Shown here: piece by piece, positions 54,101 to 64,000 of the stretch
Layout: each line of letters begins with the position of its first letter
How positions within the stretch are numbered: position 1 is the stretch's first letter
NCBI RefSeq assembly: GCF_018691265.1
Contig: NW_024881316.1
Location: 11,220,819-11,284,818, forward strand
Direction of reading: 5' to 3'
Length of the DNA stretch: 64,000 nt
Origin: Tyto alba
Taxonomy: Eukaryota > Chordata > Aves > Strigiformes > Tytonidae
Notes under the pieces: model-generated
What the model was told of the DNA's origin: nothing
What the model saw: the letters and a program-made list of their open reading frames with translations, nothing else
Databases searched by the model: none
Translations under genes and position numbers: made by a program

Positions 54101-57100
54101 AGAGCACAAAATCACTTTTCTGCTACATCTACAGGAGAAAGAAAAGATCATGACTAGAACAGGCTCTGGGAAATGGATTTCCCACGCAGAACTCTTTCCC
54201 TAATGAGCTGCTTTATTTCAGGCAGACAGATTCCCTAGCTCTTTGCGAAGTTCCCAGCTGCTTATCAACACTAACTTGCTGGTTCTCTGCAAAACAGCTG
54301 AATGTGCGCCAAGCTTCATGAAACAGCAAAACTAAGCCTTACACATCAGCCTCATGCGTAGCCTTCAGAAACTACTCCAGCACCACAAACAACTCACTTG
54401 TTTCTTACCTTCAGGTAGCAGTATGGGTTATTTAAAGCTGTATGAAGTGCAATCCTCGGGGCAGCATTCAAGTGCTCACGGAGAACGCTGGCTGTGTTGA
54501 AATACATTATCTCATGCAGAGTCTTGTGGTGTGCAGGAACAAGGTAATTTCTGAAAAAGCAACACGAGGTATGGGGGAAGGAGGAGAGATACAAGCTTTA
54601 CCTTAAGGGAAACAAGTCTACTGCAGTCAGAGACTACAAGAACGTACGTTTCCCAACCAGTACTGACAAATCTCTGAAAAAACCAAGATGAACAGCACTG
54701 AAATCAACTTTTAAGCAGGGGATTCAGTTGTTGTCAACTTTACATCTGATGGATTTAGCTTAGAACTCTAGCTTGGTCACTGACAAAAAATAACTGCAGC
54801 AGCTGAAATGCTAACACCAGTCGTGTACCCTGCTCCACAGATCTTGCTTATCCATCTTGAAACCTCCTGATGAGTCTCTGCTCATCTCTGTCTTCATATC
54901 TGAAGTTCTTTCTTGGCACAGTATTACTTCTGTTAGCTTCTCTGCCTCCCCCCCTTGCAAGGCTCTATAATTAACAAGTGCTTTCATCTCTTCCTCCACC
55001 CCAAAGCCTTTCACATTTTCTGCTACAGAGCTGCCTCCAAAACCCTATCTGCTATGCCTTGCTCACCAAAACAGTTCCCAAAATGGATAGGATATCACAC
55101 TTGACATCTATACAGTTTCGTAAGTAGAACAGATCAGCAAAGATTAGGGTAAGAACTATCGATTTTATTTTGCCACATATACCCAGTCCTCCCTTAACTT
55201 TTTTCTGTAGCTAAAATAGGTTGGTCAATTCATGTGCCAATTACTTCTTCTAATCTATGGAAAAGAGATTTTTTAAATTACTATTATTTTAGAGCCCTCA
55301 TCGAAGAAAGAATAGAAAGGGAAGAAACCGGTGTGCTTCATACTGCAGGGACCAAGACACAATTTTGACAAGATTAACAAGTCAACATGTTAGCAAAATT
55401 TCTGTTGCAACTTATGCTGCAAACTAATGCAGGAATATAAAATGGGAAAGCTCACCTTACAAGACTGTCTATATAGTCAACAACTTCAAAACGAAGTATT
55501 TCAAACTTTGTCAGTTTCTTAGACCGCCTTGATTCCTTCAACTCCAACAAAGTCTTTAAAAAAAAATGGTGCATAAAACTACATGGGAGGTAGTTATTCT
55601 CTGGAGAACACAATCTATATGTTTAACATGTGTAATTAATTTTTGCTGGCATGTCTTCACCGATGATGTTTGAAAGTGTGATCATGCAGTTATTTTTATT
55701 TAGGCCAGTTCTCAAACTGGTAGGAGTTTGGAAAATTCAAAGAAATATGTGTTAGGCAGAATGTGTAATTTACAAGTTAAATAAGAAGAAACCCCCTAAT
55801 TTGCATTTTAAAATCCTAGTTTATGACAGATATTTTCTATAATTTTCTATGTGTCAGGTGGCCTGACATACATAGTTGGTACTTATTCATTCATTTAAAA
55901 GAAGAGTTACTTATACACAACCTTTACTCAGAGATTCAGCAAGCTGGGAAGAACTAACCACGGACAATTACATCTTAAAAGATTCAGTTAAGGAACTAGT
56001 CAGTAAAGCCTGTGCAGGCCTAACCTTCTGAAGATGATAAAGGTCTGTCTTCTTCTGGAGCTCCTTTTGTGATGACACGGACACATCTCGTTCTTGGAAA
56101 GCTTCTGCTACTAGAACAAAACTAATGTTTGATATGTGGGGTAAACTTTTCCTGACTACCTATATAAACCCCCTAACCCAAGCAATCTGAGAAACATTCA
56201 GTTACTTGTTCCCATAGACCCAAAACACAGGCAGCTTTTGAGTCCTGCATCTTATAAAATACTATTAAAAAAAAGGAGTCTGCAGTGCAGCTTAATCAAC
56301 ACTAATTAAGTCACCAAAGCAATTCAGCCCAGAACAAAGATCCAGCACAAGCCTTGCACATCACATGACTTCTGCTTATGTCATCCTAGGTCATACTCTC
56401 AACATTTGTAAGTGGGACAGGTTAATACTAGATACTACCGATGCTTTAGGAGTGTTCAAAAAGCCACACACTGCATGTTTTTTTCCTCCTCGCGTACAAA
56501 AAAAACCACTAAGTAAGAAATGAGTTCTCCATACTTAACCCCGAAAATGCAACCAGAGCAGCAAAACAAAAGCATGCTAAGGTATTTAATTGTCCAGTTT
56601 TATTCTCATCTTGATTTATAACAAAATTTTGTTCTCATAGCTGTGTAGTCTCTTGATCAATTGCACCAATAATTAGTAATTCTCAGGTAAAAACAAAGAA
56701 GCAAAAACTCCCAAAGCACAATCAATGCCAAGATGAATGATAATCAAAACAAAAGGTAACTAGATTTCTTGCCTTGCTTATGAAGATGGTGATAAGATGG
56801 AGATTCTACCTACAGATCACAGGTAAAGCTCCAATCAGCAGTGACAGTCATGACACAAAAGCTTTTTGGTGACCTACATAGAATGAGTTGGTACTTTCCA
56901 GTGCCCTGTGGACATTTTTATCTGTGTTGAAGACTTCAAAGCAGAGAACTTCCTCTCTTCACTACAACAACATATTTTGAGATATTTTTTATCAAATCCC
57001 TCAGCTCAAAACAGACTGAACATAAGGGTATTTTGTTTCCTCAAACTTCATGTTTTTATTTTTTCCAGTTCATTAGGCAGTTGGGAAGATGGACTTTGTT

Positions 57101-60100
57101 GTTAAAAAAAAATATTTTGGACTACCCTTTCACTCTAAGGGCTCTGTGGGAGATTTGGGTACATAACATTTTTGGCATACTTCTGAAAACTCCTGCTAAA
57201 GATCAACACAATCACAGAAACAGACAGGAAGAAGTCACCTAACTCAGCAATCTATTCATGTTTACCTTAACTTCCCCTTCCCACTTTCTCATTATAGCTT
57301 AAATCTACTTTGAAAACAATCTAAGATAATTCATGGATTCATTAGACCTTCTCTGCTTTAAAAACATCTTCAAATCCTAACTGAAAATAAATACTGCCTT
57401 TTTTGTTTTATAGTTCTGCATATCTCAGAATTCCCAGAGTTGTTCTTTTTCATTTATTCCCTCAAGGTAAAAATCCAACTACTTAAAAGCCTTTTGCTTC
57501 GATTCTTTTTTTCTGAACTAGATGAACCTTCAAGTTTTCCATCATAATTCAGATTCTTCAGTGATGGTGTCTTTACAGCTTTTTAAAGGTGTTCACCTAT
57601 TTCCTGTACCACAGCCCTGCTATTAATACATCTGTTCAAATACACATGGTACAGGCAACAGCCAATTCTTCTAAACAAGCCTCAGTTAACTCTACAGCGT
57701 TACACGACTGCTTTAATTAATTAACAGACTGCATTGCTTATTGCCTACTTGTCCAAATGCTGGGTAGCAACCATGCTGATAATGAACTTCGTTTAATATG
57801 CATAAAACAGACCAGATAACCACTTTGTCTTCAAAAGGGAATCATAGGGGAACACTTCTCCATAGTTCAGGGGAAGCAGTGAAATTCCTAATCCAGAAAA
57901 ATGCTGGAACATGTTATATTCCTATTTCAGAAGGAATACAGCAGTTTTTGTTAGCCTCTGAAAGACAGAAAGCTTTCAGACAGGACGTTTGCCTTACTAA
58001 ACTTTCAAATATGTCCTCTACCATGAACAATCAAATATGTGGGCCAGACAAGGTACAGCACGTCAGCACAGCCCTGACAACTGGTGCTTGGTGGCCTAGC
58101 TCTTATGCTAATTTAACTGAAAATACAGGTGAGAGAACCTTGGATTAAATACCAGATCATAAGGAAGTCTGCTCCTGTTTTTCCTCGTGATATCTGCTTT
58201 TATTTGTTAAATGGTTTTAATGATTGCAACATCTGGTAAAATGCTCAAAACGTACGTATGACAGAGTTAGTGAGTAATGTTTGCTGATCTGTCCAATTTC
58301 TTATCTTGCATCACTCTTCTGTATTATAAAAAGCATGAACCACATACCAATAAAGAATATAAACATTTCCTAACTTTGTGCACGTATTTAAAAAAACAAT
58401 CCTGAAAAATCTGATGGTTTGATACAATGACAGGATATCACCAGGGAAAATTATACCCATTGGTCAGATTATAAAACAGCTTTCATATAATCTGCAATGG
58501 AATGTATGATGATACACACCCACCTTCTAGTTTCTGAAACTGGGTCAAGAACTCCTTCAACTTCTCTACCGTGTTATCAAGCTCCTTTCCAGAAGATGAC
58601 ACAAAAATTTCCACACATTGTTGAAGCGTGGTTACCAAATCAGACTTATTCAACATCCTAAAAAACACAATTGTTGGCTGAAGTTAAAACGCAGAATGAT
58701 GAAACAGCTTTCAGTGTTCTTTGTTGAAATAAAAAGTTTAAAAGTAATTTTAAAAACTCCTTTTAAAAGATAAAACCTCCAAGATTTCAAGCATTCAGTC
58801 TTGCAGTAAAGTCAATTTTTTAACTTGCTGTCATTAACAAAAAGAAATAAATCTACTTGGGTAGATGTCCTTCATATTTTCCTGCAGAAATGACAACGAA
58901 AGCTTTTCTGATAGTCTCCCTAAAAACACTTGCTGGATACAGAGCTGTAAGTTTTGAAACTGTGAGTCAGAACAAAATAAAACAAAAAAAAATAGGTAGG
59001 GTTCATAACTCATTCCCAGGAACAGTAAATGAAATGGTAATAAAATCAGATTAGTATATTCACACATCCACAAAATCCATTACTCTGTGATTCAGAATGA
59101 TTCTCAAACAAAATCCAAATTGCTGTTTTCTGTATTTAATTGCTATAAACCTAACCACAACTAGAATCCCAGAATCATTTACACTGGAAAGGACCTCTTG
59201 AGATCATCCAGACCAACCTCCAACCTAGCATTTACTTACTTTTAATTAAGTATTAGGGCATTTTATAAACGTCACCAAGCACTGCTCAGTCTCAGAATCT
59301 TCATTTAAAAGCTATCAAAGCAAGTCCTTGCAAATATCCATAAATGAAATCCAGAATTACAGTCATTGCATCAAGCCAGTACCATTACGCATGCATGCAA
59401 CTTTTTTCATGCACTGTGAGAGGTTCCCATTGCTAAACACTGGTTCTGAACAATCACCCATTTGTAATAGCTGCTGTTACTAGGAGCCCTTCCCATCCAA
59501 TTCTCCTGTTTTTGCTTTGTCTTATACAAAACAAAGGTGCTAACACAAAAATAAAAAACAAAGGTGCTGTTAGTTTAAGGATTTTAGAAGATAAAAAAAC
59601 CACAGCTACACAAAAAAGGGAGCATAACAAAAGAATGAAAAAGATGGTGATCAGCACGTCTGGTAATAGGTCTCCTTATCAACCACCTAAACACTAACTA
59701 GCAGAGATTTAAGGAAGAATTTAGAAGAGGCTGGGAAGCCTTATGGATGTCTGGAGGGGCAATTGCAATTGGAGCTCTAGTTTCCAACTGACAGTTGATG
59801 CTAAATGCTTGTAAAGGCTAGAATTTGAAACTTCAGTTTATCTGATTCAGGGTTATAGATTTTTTGCAAGTCAGGTGTTGCCTTCAGATGCACTTGGCTG
59901 TACAGAGAAGCATCAGGAATTAACAACAGAAAGGGTGACCTTGACCACGCAAAAGGCTACAAAACATTTTGAAACTGTCTTGTAGAATCGTAATGGGTAA
60001 ACAAGATAGCCTTCTTCCAGGCCAGACAAAACACTGCAATGACAAAACACCTAAGATAGAGAGGATAAGCAGACTTGGAGATCTATGAATGGGAAAGAAC

Positions 60101-63100
60101 ATTTTGTGCTTGAGATTACTGCAAAGTATGCCAGGTATCAGAGAGTGGGGTTAAGATTTTAACTTGGTTAGGAGACAGACTTAAAGCAGAAAGGAAGATC
60201 TCCAATCATCCAAAACCAGTAAATAAATCTGATTATTCAGAGACAAGTAATGAAAGAGAAGAAAGAAGCTGGGATGAAGTCCACAGAAACTCCTCCTGAA
60301 TGCTGAAATAGGGAATCATCTGAAGAAGTGACAACAGAGATTGGTCAACAAAATAACAACAGTCACTGAAGGGCAGGACTGTGATAAGCAGTATGTGATG
60401 AATGGTATCAATGATTAGCAGAAACAGTATCTAGACAGAAGACAATAGGTGAGACAGTCCTCAGTTTTGCCACCCTAAAAGCTTGACCAGACATCTCAGC
60501 CACTTAGCTCCCCATAACCAGTCAAGTGAGACACTCTCCAAGATCTCTTAATCTTATCTCTCTTCTGGCTGTATTAATCCAATGTGAACTAAAGCTCACG
60601 CACTTTCCCTGTCTCCCTGTGATATTTTTCAGACTCTAGACAACTGATTAAAGCAGAGTAACTATTGTCTAGATTGCTAAATTTACATCACCTGAAACAC
60701 CATCTGTGGTGAGAGCACTTTTGTCAGAAGGAATAAAAGCCAGTCCAAGCAAAGGCTGAAGTAGAGAACCAACCAACCAGCCATAAAAGGAACTCAGTGC
60801 AACAACGGAAACCCCCACATTCGAACACAATTAATGACGGGCAAATGAGAGACTCTGTTAGAAATCAAGAAATAAGCTGATCAAAAGCTTCTCTACTTTT
60901 CACTTTCTAAATACAAGGTAAAAAAGACGGACTCCAGAAAAACACCGAAGAGAAGAATAAGGGATGGGAAAGGGCAAACGTAAGGATATCGACAGGTGAT
61001 GTGGCCCCTGGGAAGGCAGAGATATTAAAGAACAGTGAGTAACCTGCATACCTGAGCAAAGGGTAAAAAAAAAGGAGATTGTGAGTAGAAGGGAAAAGAT
61101 CACATTTTATCATTTTATTATAATGTATTTATAATTTTATTATAAAAGATAGCAGCAAGGTTCTATGCAGAAAAATCAGGGACAAGGGGAAGTATGTGTA
61201 AAATGGAAGAGAGTGTTCCAAGTATTTGAAGGAGTTGTGCTGATGGAGTTTTGTTAGAAAAATGACAGAATTCACAAGTAAAAAAAAAAAAAAGAATTAT
61301 CTATGAAAGGAATGGCCATGATCACTGTATTTCTATCAGAAACTCCTACAGTGGAAGCCAGGACCAGAGGAACATGAGGGAGATGAACAGATAAGAATAA
61401 GAGGGGAGTAAGCCAGAATCTGATGGCAGCATCAACTTTGAGATAGAAGAAGCAGATGAATTCAGAGAGGAAAAAGCAAATTAAACATAGGAGGAGAAAA
61501 AAGAGAAGAGAGAAGAAAAATGGCCAAGAGTTATTAGAGATCACAGACAAACAGTACAGGAAGGCAAAATGATGCATTTATGGGCAAGGGTTGATATGCG
61601 AGTGCTGTCGAGATTCAGGACAGTCAGAGAAGGATTAAGAGGGAAAGACTGTAGAAATGAGAAATCAAGCATGTAATCCTTTCAAAGGGACGAGGGTAAA
61701 GAACACAGCCCAGTGGCAATGCGTAAGAAAAACTCAGTATGGCAAAGGTACGGTTTGAAGAGTGTGCTTCCTTGTGTATGTGAGCCCAGAAAGTTACCCC
61801 CCACCCACCACTGACATGGTTTTTTAATGCAATTTTACTGTCAGACACATCAAACCTCACAAGCTCAGAGGCTCTTGAAGAAGCAGTTACGGTAATAGAG
61901 TTGCATCAGCTCCTTGTGTGACAGAATCAGTGTATTATTTAAATGAATGCAGCTATCAGGGAACAACCACTTGCCACAAAAAAGCACGTTTAAAGGTCTG
62001 TAACTGCAACATTGCAGTTTAAGGGGTTTCTGTTAAGAAAATTGGCTTAGATGACACTTCCTTTTTAAACACTGACAGGCAACACAAGTGTAGGCTCTTC
62101 TTAAGTCCTAACCTCACAATAACACAAAAAATTAACTCAGTCCCTGTACAAAGTTAGAAAAAGGCAGGAGGGGGAAAGCAGTAAAGAAATATGAAAGGCC
62201 TCAGATACTCATTTGTAACAGATTCTAATTTTCACAACAGATTAAAATTTAGGCCAACTAAAACTAATAATTTGGTTGATAATATCTAACAATCGTACTT
62301 TAAAAGACAAAATGTGTTCTCATTCACACACAATAATCTCAGTGGTTTCAGTGTAATTACTCAGGGCACAATAGATATTAGAACCTGGTTGAGTTTCATG
62401 GAAAAAAAGACAAAATAAAAACAGCAGTTAATTATACCTGCAAACAATCCTACAACTAGCTGCAAAGAGGTAATATCCTCAGCTTTAAGTGCCAGAATAA
62501 CCAATGACTGATATTCATCATGTGTACAGTGGTATTAAAACAAAATGGAAAAAAAAAATTAAAATCACCTTGCTAGCTGAAGACATGACTCATACTCCTC
62601 CGTCTCCCACACTTGGTTTTCCAAACACGCACAGTGCAGCTCTCTGATCTGTTATGCAGAAGGTGAAGAAAGGATAAAGTGCTTTACAAACAAAGTAATG
62701 CGGAACTCTTACAACAAGCTTTTCAAAGTAATACGTAATTCCTTTGGAGCTTGTTTTCCAGAGATGCAGAATGATTGCAAAAGAAATGGGAGCATTTATT
62801 ATCTGACAGAACTAAGCTCCTAGTGTTGCTGGAGTCTCCGTGTTGCTACGCACAGGTTTCAAACAACAAACATTCAGATGAAGATAACTGCAGCGAACAA
62901 AGAAGAACTCCAATCAAATGCCTCAGCTAAAACATCTTTTTATTCTCAAATACTGTGATAGTTCATGCTGATTTTGTAGTTAGGGACAGATTCTAATAAC
63001 AGTGTGGAATACATTGAGAACAGACAAGTGCATATGCACAGAAGAAGAAATTGCTTAGCATGAGAAGGTGGTTTTAAAGACACTGGAGTAATACGGCTAT

Positions 63101-63637
63101 TAAAAACAATTATCACTGTTCCCTTACTATCATTTTATTCTGTATAGAATGTTGCTGAAACTTGGTCTCTTCATCTGAATTCAGTGAGTGAGCTAATAGA
63201 TGGTAGAAGAGTATACATTGTCTGCAATGCATACAGATAATCCCAGATGTGGGAAAGTCGATGTGTGGATTCTTTTGCTGATCTATACATCTGCCACCTC
63301 CTTGGAACCTCCTTGCTGTTGACTGACAAGGTACCATCCATGCCACTAAAGAAACCATACGCTGTTGCCCTCTGCCCACAGCAAGAAAGCATCTGCCTCC
63401 ATTTCAAGAAGCAGGGGCAAAGCAGCAAAATAGCCAAAGAGAAAGAATAAATACTTATTCAGATACCATATTAGAAACAAAAACCCCATGTTTCACTAAA
63501 ATGGAATAACAATACATCACCTGCTTGCCCAAAGGATACTTTGGAAGAGAAGATATGAAAACATGAAGACATCTCAGAACTGAAACATAATTTTCATGGT
63601 AAACATGCAAGTCCTCCAGCAGCTTCTGTATTACTTC
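48037..63637 (-). CDS. ORC3: Origin recognition complex subunit 3, C-terminal 319 residues in nine exons
   Basis: Reading leftwards, exons 63637-63521, 62648-62569, 58657-58524, 56110-56025, 55553-55456, 54550-54409, 50609-50493, 49402-49323 and 48142-48037 join in frame to 960 bases: 319 residues plus stop. The product follows vertebrate ORC3 from the [12 protein letters not shown] region to the C terminus [13 protein letters not shown]. Human ORC3 is 711 residues, so this is slightly under half; upstream exons lie beyond the right edge. ORC3 is a core subunit of the origin recognition complex, which marks replication origins and loads MCM helicase with CDC6 and CDT1. It has a degenerate AAA+ fold and pairs closely with ORC2. 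The part encoded here covers the helical insert and the C-terminal winged-helix domain. The segment [17 protein letters not shown] is essentially unchanged from mammals. All junctions are GT/AG with matching phases and no break, so the gene looks intact. Confidence 0.97.
48143..49322 (-). other. ORC3: ORC3 last intron
   Basis: 1.2 kb, phase 2. The donor is CA|GTATCC, a weak match to consensus. It contains two A-rich tracts near 48,470 and 48,630; nothing else seen. Confidence 0.85.
49323..49402 (-). CDS. ORC3: ORC3 penultimate coding exon
   Basis: 80 bases encoding [20 protein letters not shown] and QVDDVI plus two bases of a His codon. It matches the human AFATVVTAAE... segment; the acidic/Ala-rich middle is the least conserved part. 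The acceptor is CATTCTAG|GCTTTC. Confidence 0.94.
49403..50492 (-). other. ORC3: ORC3 intron with an old CR1 trace
   Basis: 1.1 kb, phase 0, donor GAG|GTAGGT. It contains the probable old CR1 3'-end fragment at about 50,061-50,104, listed separately. Confidence 0.85.
50061..50104 (+). mobile_element. Probable ancient CR1 3'-end fragment
   Basis: The stretch AGTATGAGACAGGATGTCAG followed by GCTAGAAGGACCTTTGCTCT closely follows the phrase 'agacaggat-ctgggctagatggacctttggtct' near the 3' end of old CR1 elements of birds and reptiles. Only about 45 bases are recognisable. It sits in an ORC3 intron, antisense to the gene. Confidence 0.55.
50493..50609 (-). CDS. ORC3: ORC3 coding exon ([19 protein letters not shown])
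   Basis: 117 bases, phase 0 at both ends, encoding 39 residues that start [20 protein letters not shown] and end LINLVDWLE. It matches human ...[27 protein letters not shown]. The acceptor is TCCATCAG|AATCAA. Being symmetric, it could be skipped without a frameshift, but that would remove winged-helix core. Confidence 0.96.
50610..54408 (-). other. ORC3: ORC3 intron (3.8 kb)
   Basis: Phase 0, donor AAG|GTAAGA. AT-rich with A- and T-rich tracts at about 50,768-50,830, about 20 T at 51,350-51,369 and T/G-rich sequence at 52,820-52,885. A GC-richer patch at about 52,050-52,560 has overlapping open frames on both strands, but no known domain or conserved ORC3 sequence. No additional exon is needed, because the flanking exon phases and protein sequence join directly. 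Confidence 0.85.
54409..54550 (-). CDS. ORC3: ORC3 coding exon ([17 protein letters not shown])
   Basis: 142 bases. It completes an Arg codon and encodes [20 protein letters not shown] then [20 protein letters not shown] and NPYCYLK. This is the best conserved ORC3 segment in the window. The acceptor is TTTTTCAG|AAATTA and the donor AAG|GTAAGA. Confidence 0.98.
54551..55455 (-). other. ORC3: ORC3 intron
   Basis: 905 bases, phase 2, donor AG|GTGAGC. Unique sequence; nothing else seen. Confidence 0.88.
55456..55553 (-). CDS. ORC3: ORC3 coding exon ([14 protein letters not shown])
   Basis: 98 bases encoding [20 protein letters not shown] and [12 protein letters not shown] plus two bases of an Arg codon. 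It matches human [32 protein letters not shown]. The acceptor follows a long T tract (TTTTTTTTTAAAG|ACTTTG). Confidence 0.96.
55554..56024 (-). other. ORC3: ORC3 intron
   Basis: 471 bases, phase 0, donor AAG|GTTAGG. Nothing else seen. Confidence 0.88.
56025..56110 (-). CDS. ORC3: ORC3 coding exon ([10 protein letters not shown])
   Basis: 86 bases. It completes a Val codon and encodes [20 protein letters not shown] then TDLYHLQK. The first half corresponds to the variable acidic linker of human ORC3 (ETKEEEDASG region); the second half matches [11 protein letters not shown]. The acceptor is TTGTTCTAG|TAGCAG. Confidence 0.93.
56111..58523 (-). other. ORC3: ORC3 intron (2.4 kb)
   Basis: Phase 1, donor GAAG|GTGGGT. 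AT-rich unique sequence. Flanking phases join directly, so no exon is missing. Open frames within it (for example around 57.8-58.1 kb on the plus strand) show no known domain. Confidence 0.85.
58524..58657 (-). CDS. ORC3: ORC3 coding exon ([12 protein letters not shown])
   Basis: 134 bases. It completes an Arg codon and encodes [40 protein letters not shown] and QKLE plus one base of a Val codon. It corresponds to human MLAKDELMTILEKCFKVF...RIEEFLAQFQSLD and is more diverged than the winged-helix exons. The acceptor is TTTTTTAG|GATGTT. Confidence 0.94.
58658..62568 (-). other. ORC3: ORC3 intron (3.9 kb)
   Basis: Phase 2, donor AAG|GTGATT. AT-rich with the short CR1-like fragment at about 59,163-59,230, listed separately, A-runs near 61,070 and 61,280, and purine-rich sequence at 61.3-61.6 kb. 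No further coding exon is recognisable. Confidence 0.85.
59163..59230 (-). mobile_element. CR1 3'-end fragment, antisense orientation
   Basis: The plus strand reads AGAATCCCAGAATCATTTAC, then ACTGGAAAGGACCTCTTGAG, ATCATCCAGACCAACC and TCCAACCTAGCA. This is the reverse complement of the end of a CR1 element (consensus 'agaatcatttaggttggaaaagaccttaagatcatc-agtccaacc'). About 70 bases remain. Confidence 0.75.
62569..62648 (-). CDS. ORC3: ORC3 coding exon ([14 protein letters not shown])
   Basis: 80 bases encoding [20 protein letters not shown] and SCLQLA plus two bases of an Arg codon; human has [20 protein letters not shown]. There are two nearby AG acceptors, CATAACAG|ATCAG and ATCAG|AGAG, five bases apart. 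The upstream one is chosen because it keeps the frame and the conserved IRE. Confidence 0.93.
62649..63520 (-). other. ORC3: ORC3 intron
   Basis: 872 bases, phase 0, donor CAG|GTGATG. Nothing else seen. Confidence 0.88.
63521..63637 (-). CDS. ORC3: ORC3 coding exon (first one in the window)
   Basis: 117 bases, phase 0 at both ends, encoding [20 protein letters not shown] and [19 protein letters not shown]; human has [36 protein letters not shown]. The acceptor is GTCGCTGTAG|GAAGTA. Confidence 0.95.
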
Positions 63638-64000
63638 CTACAGCGACAGAATAATTGTTTTATAAGTCATTCTGACATCCATTTATTTAAAACTCTCATA
63701 AAGTACTGAAAATGAATCTGAAGTTTTGACATTGTGGTGTGCTATGATTTAAATCACCAGTGTTAAATTAAGACTACAATGCAAAAAAGCTATATTTCAA
63801 CAGTTCACTGCAACCACATTGTATATTGTTAACTTTACTTTCTTCCCCCATGTCACTGGAGATTTGTAATTGATTAGCATTATTATTTTACCATTTTCAA
63901 CTATATTTAGCCTTTAGATTTGGTATGTCATCTCACAAAAATGAGTCGATACACTGCATCTTTAACAGGCAATGAGAATTTATATAGCTACTTTCACTCA
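63638..64000 (-). other. ORC3: Part of an ORC3 intron at the window edge
   Basis: At least 363 bases of phase-0 intron continuing past the right edge. No ORC3 coding sequence from the preceding exon is recognisable here. Confidence 0.75.

Noticed and set aside
49323..63637. Two pairs of ORC3 exons with identical lengths (117 then 80 bases), suggesting internal exon duplication.
   Set aside because: The encoded residues of the two pairs show no similarity; equal lengths are coincidence.

Overview
The window is ordinary vertebrate nuclear DNA, almost certainly from a bird. Coding exons are short, have GT/AG boundaries and lie in long introns. There is one GC-rich CpG island. The clearest interspersed repeat is a 5'-truncated CR1 LINE with the short 3'-terminal repeat of avian CR1. 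Translated exons match two vertebrate proteins that are neighbours in other amniotes (human 6q15): AKIRIN2 on the plus strand and ORC3 on the minus strand, arranged tail to tail. I cannot name the species.

Layout. (1) 1 to about 24.4 kb is intergenic DNA upstream of AKIRIN2, with no supportable gene. It holds a CR1 copy (about 5.35-6.01 kb), weaker traces of old transposons (about 20.9-21.5 kb and 22.6-22.8 kb), two small tandem duplications and a few motif-dense patches that may be regulatory. (2) About 24.4-26.5 kb is the AKIRIN2 CpG island. It carries a 31-bp tandem duplication at its edge, a good ZNF143-type site, exon 1, and a strongly G-rich start of intron 1. (3) 25,380-41,887 is the AKIRIN2 coding region in five exons (193 codons plus stop), followed by a 3' UTR with three AATAAA signals up to about 42.6 kb. 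(4) About 42.6-47.6 kb is the gap between the two convergent genes. (5) 47.6-64.0 kb is the 3' half of ORC3: nine coding exons on the minus strand encoding the C-terminal 319 residues. The upstream exons lie beyond the right edge.

The two genes are unrelated in function. AKIRIN2 is a small nuclear adaptor that links transcription factors to chromatin remodelling and brings proteasomes into the nucleus. ORC3 is a core subunit of the origin recognition complex. I found no undescribed multi-gene system. The most informative observations concern AKIRIN2 gene structure. All four introns are phase 1, so each internal exon can be skipped without a frameshift. The C-terminal SYVS proteasome-docking motif is split by the short last intron, so retaining that intron would replace the tail.
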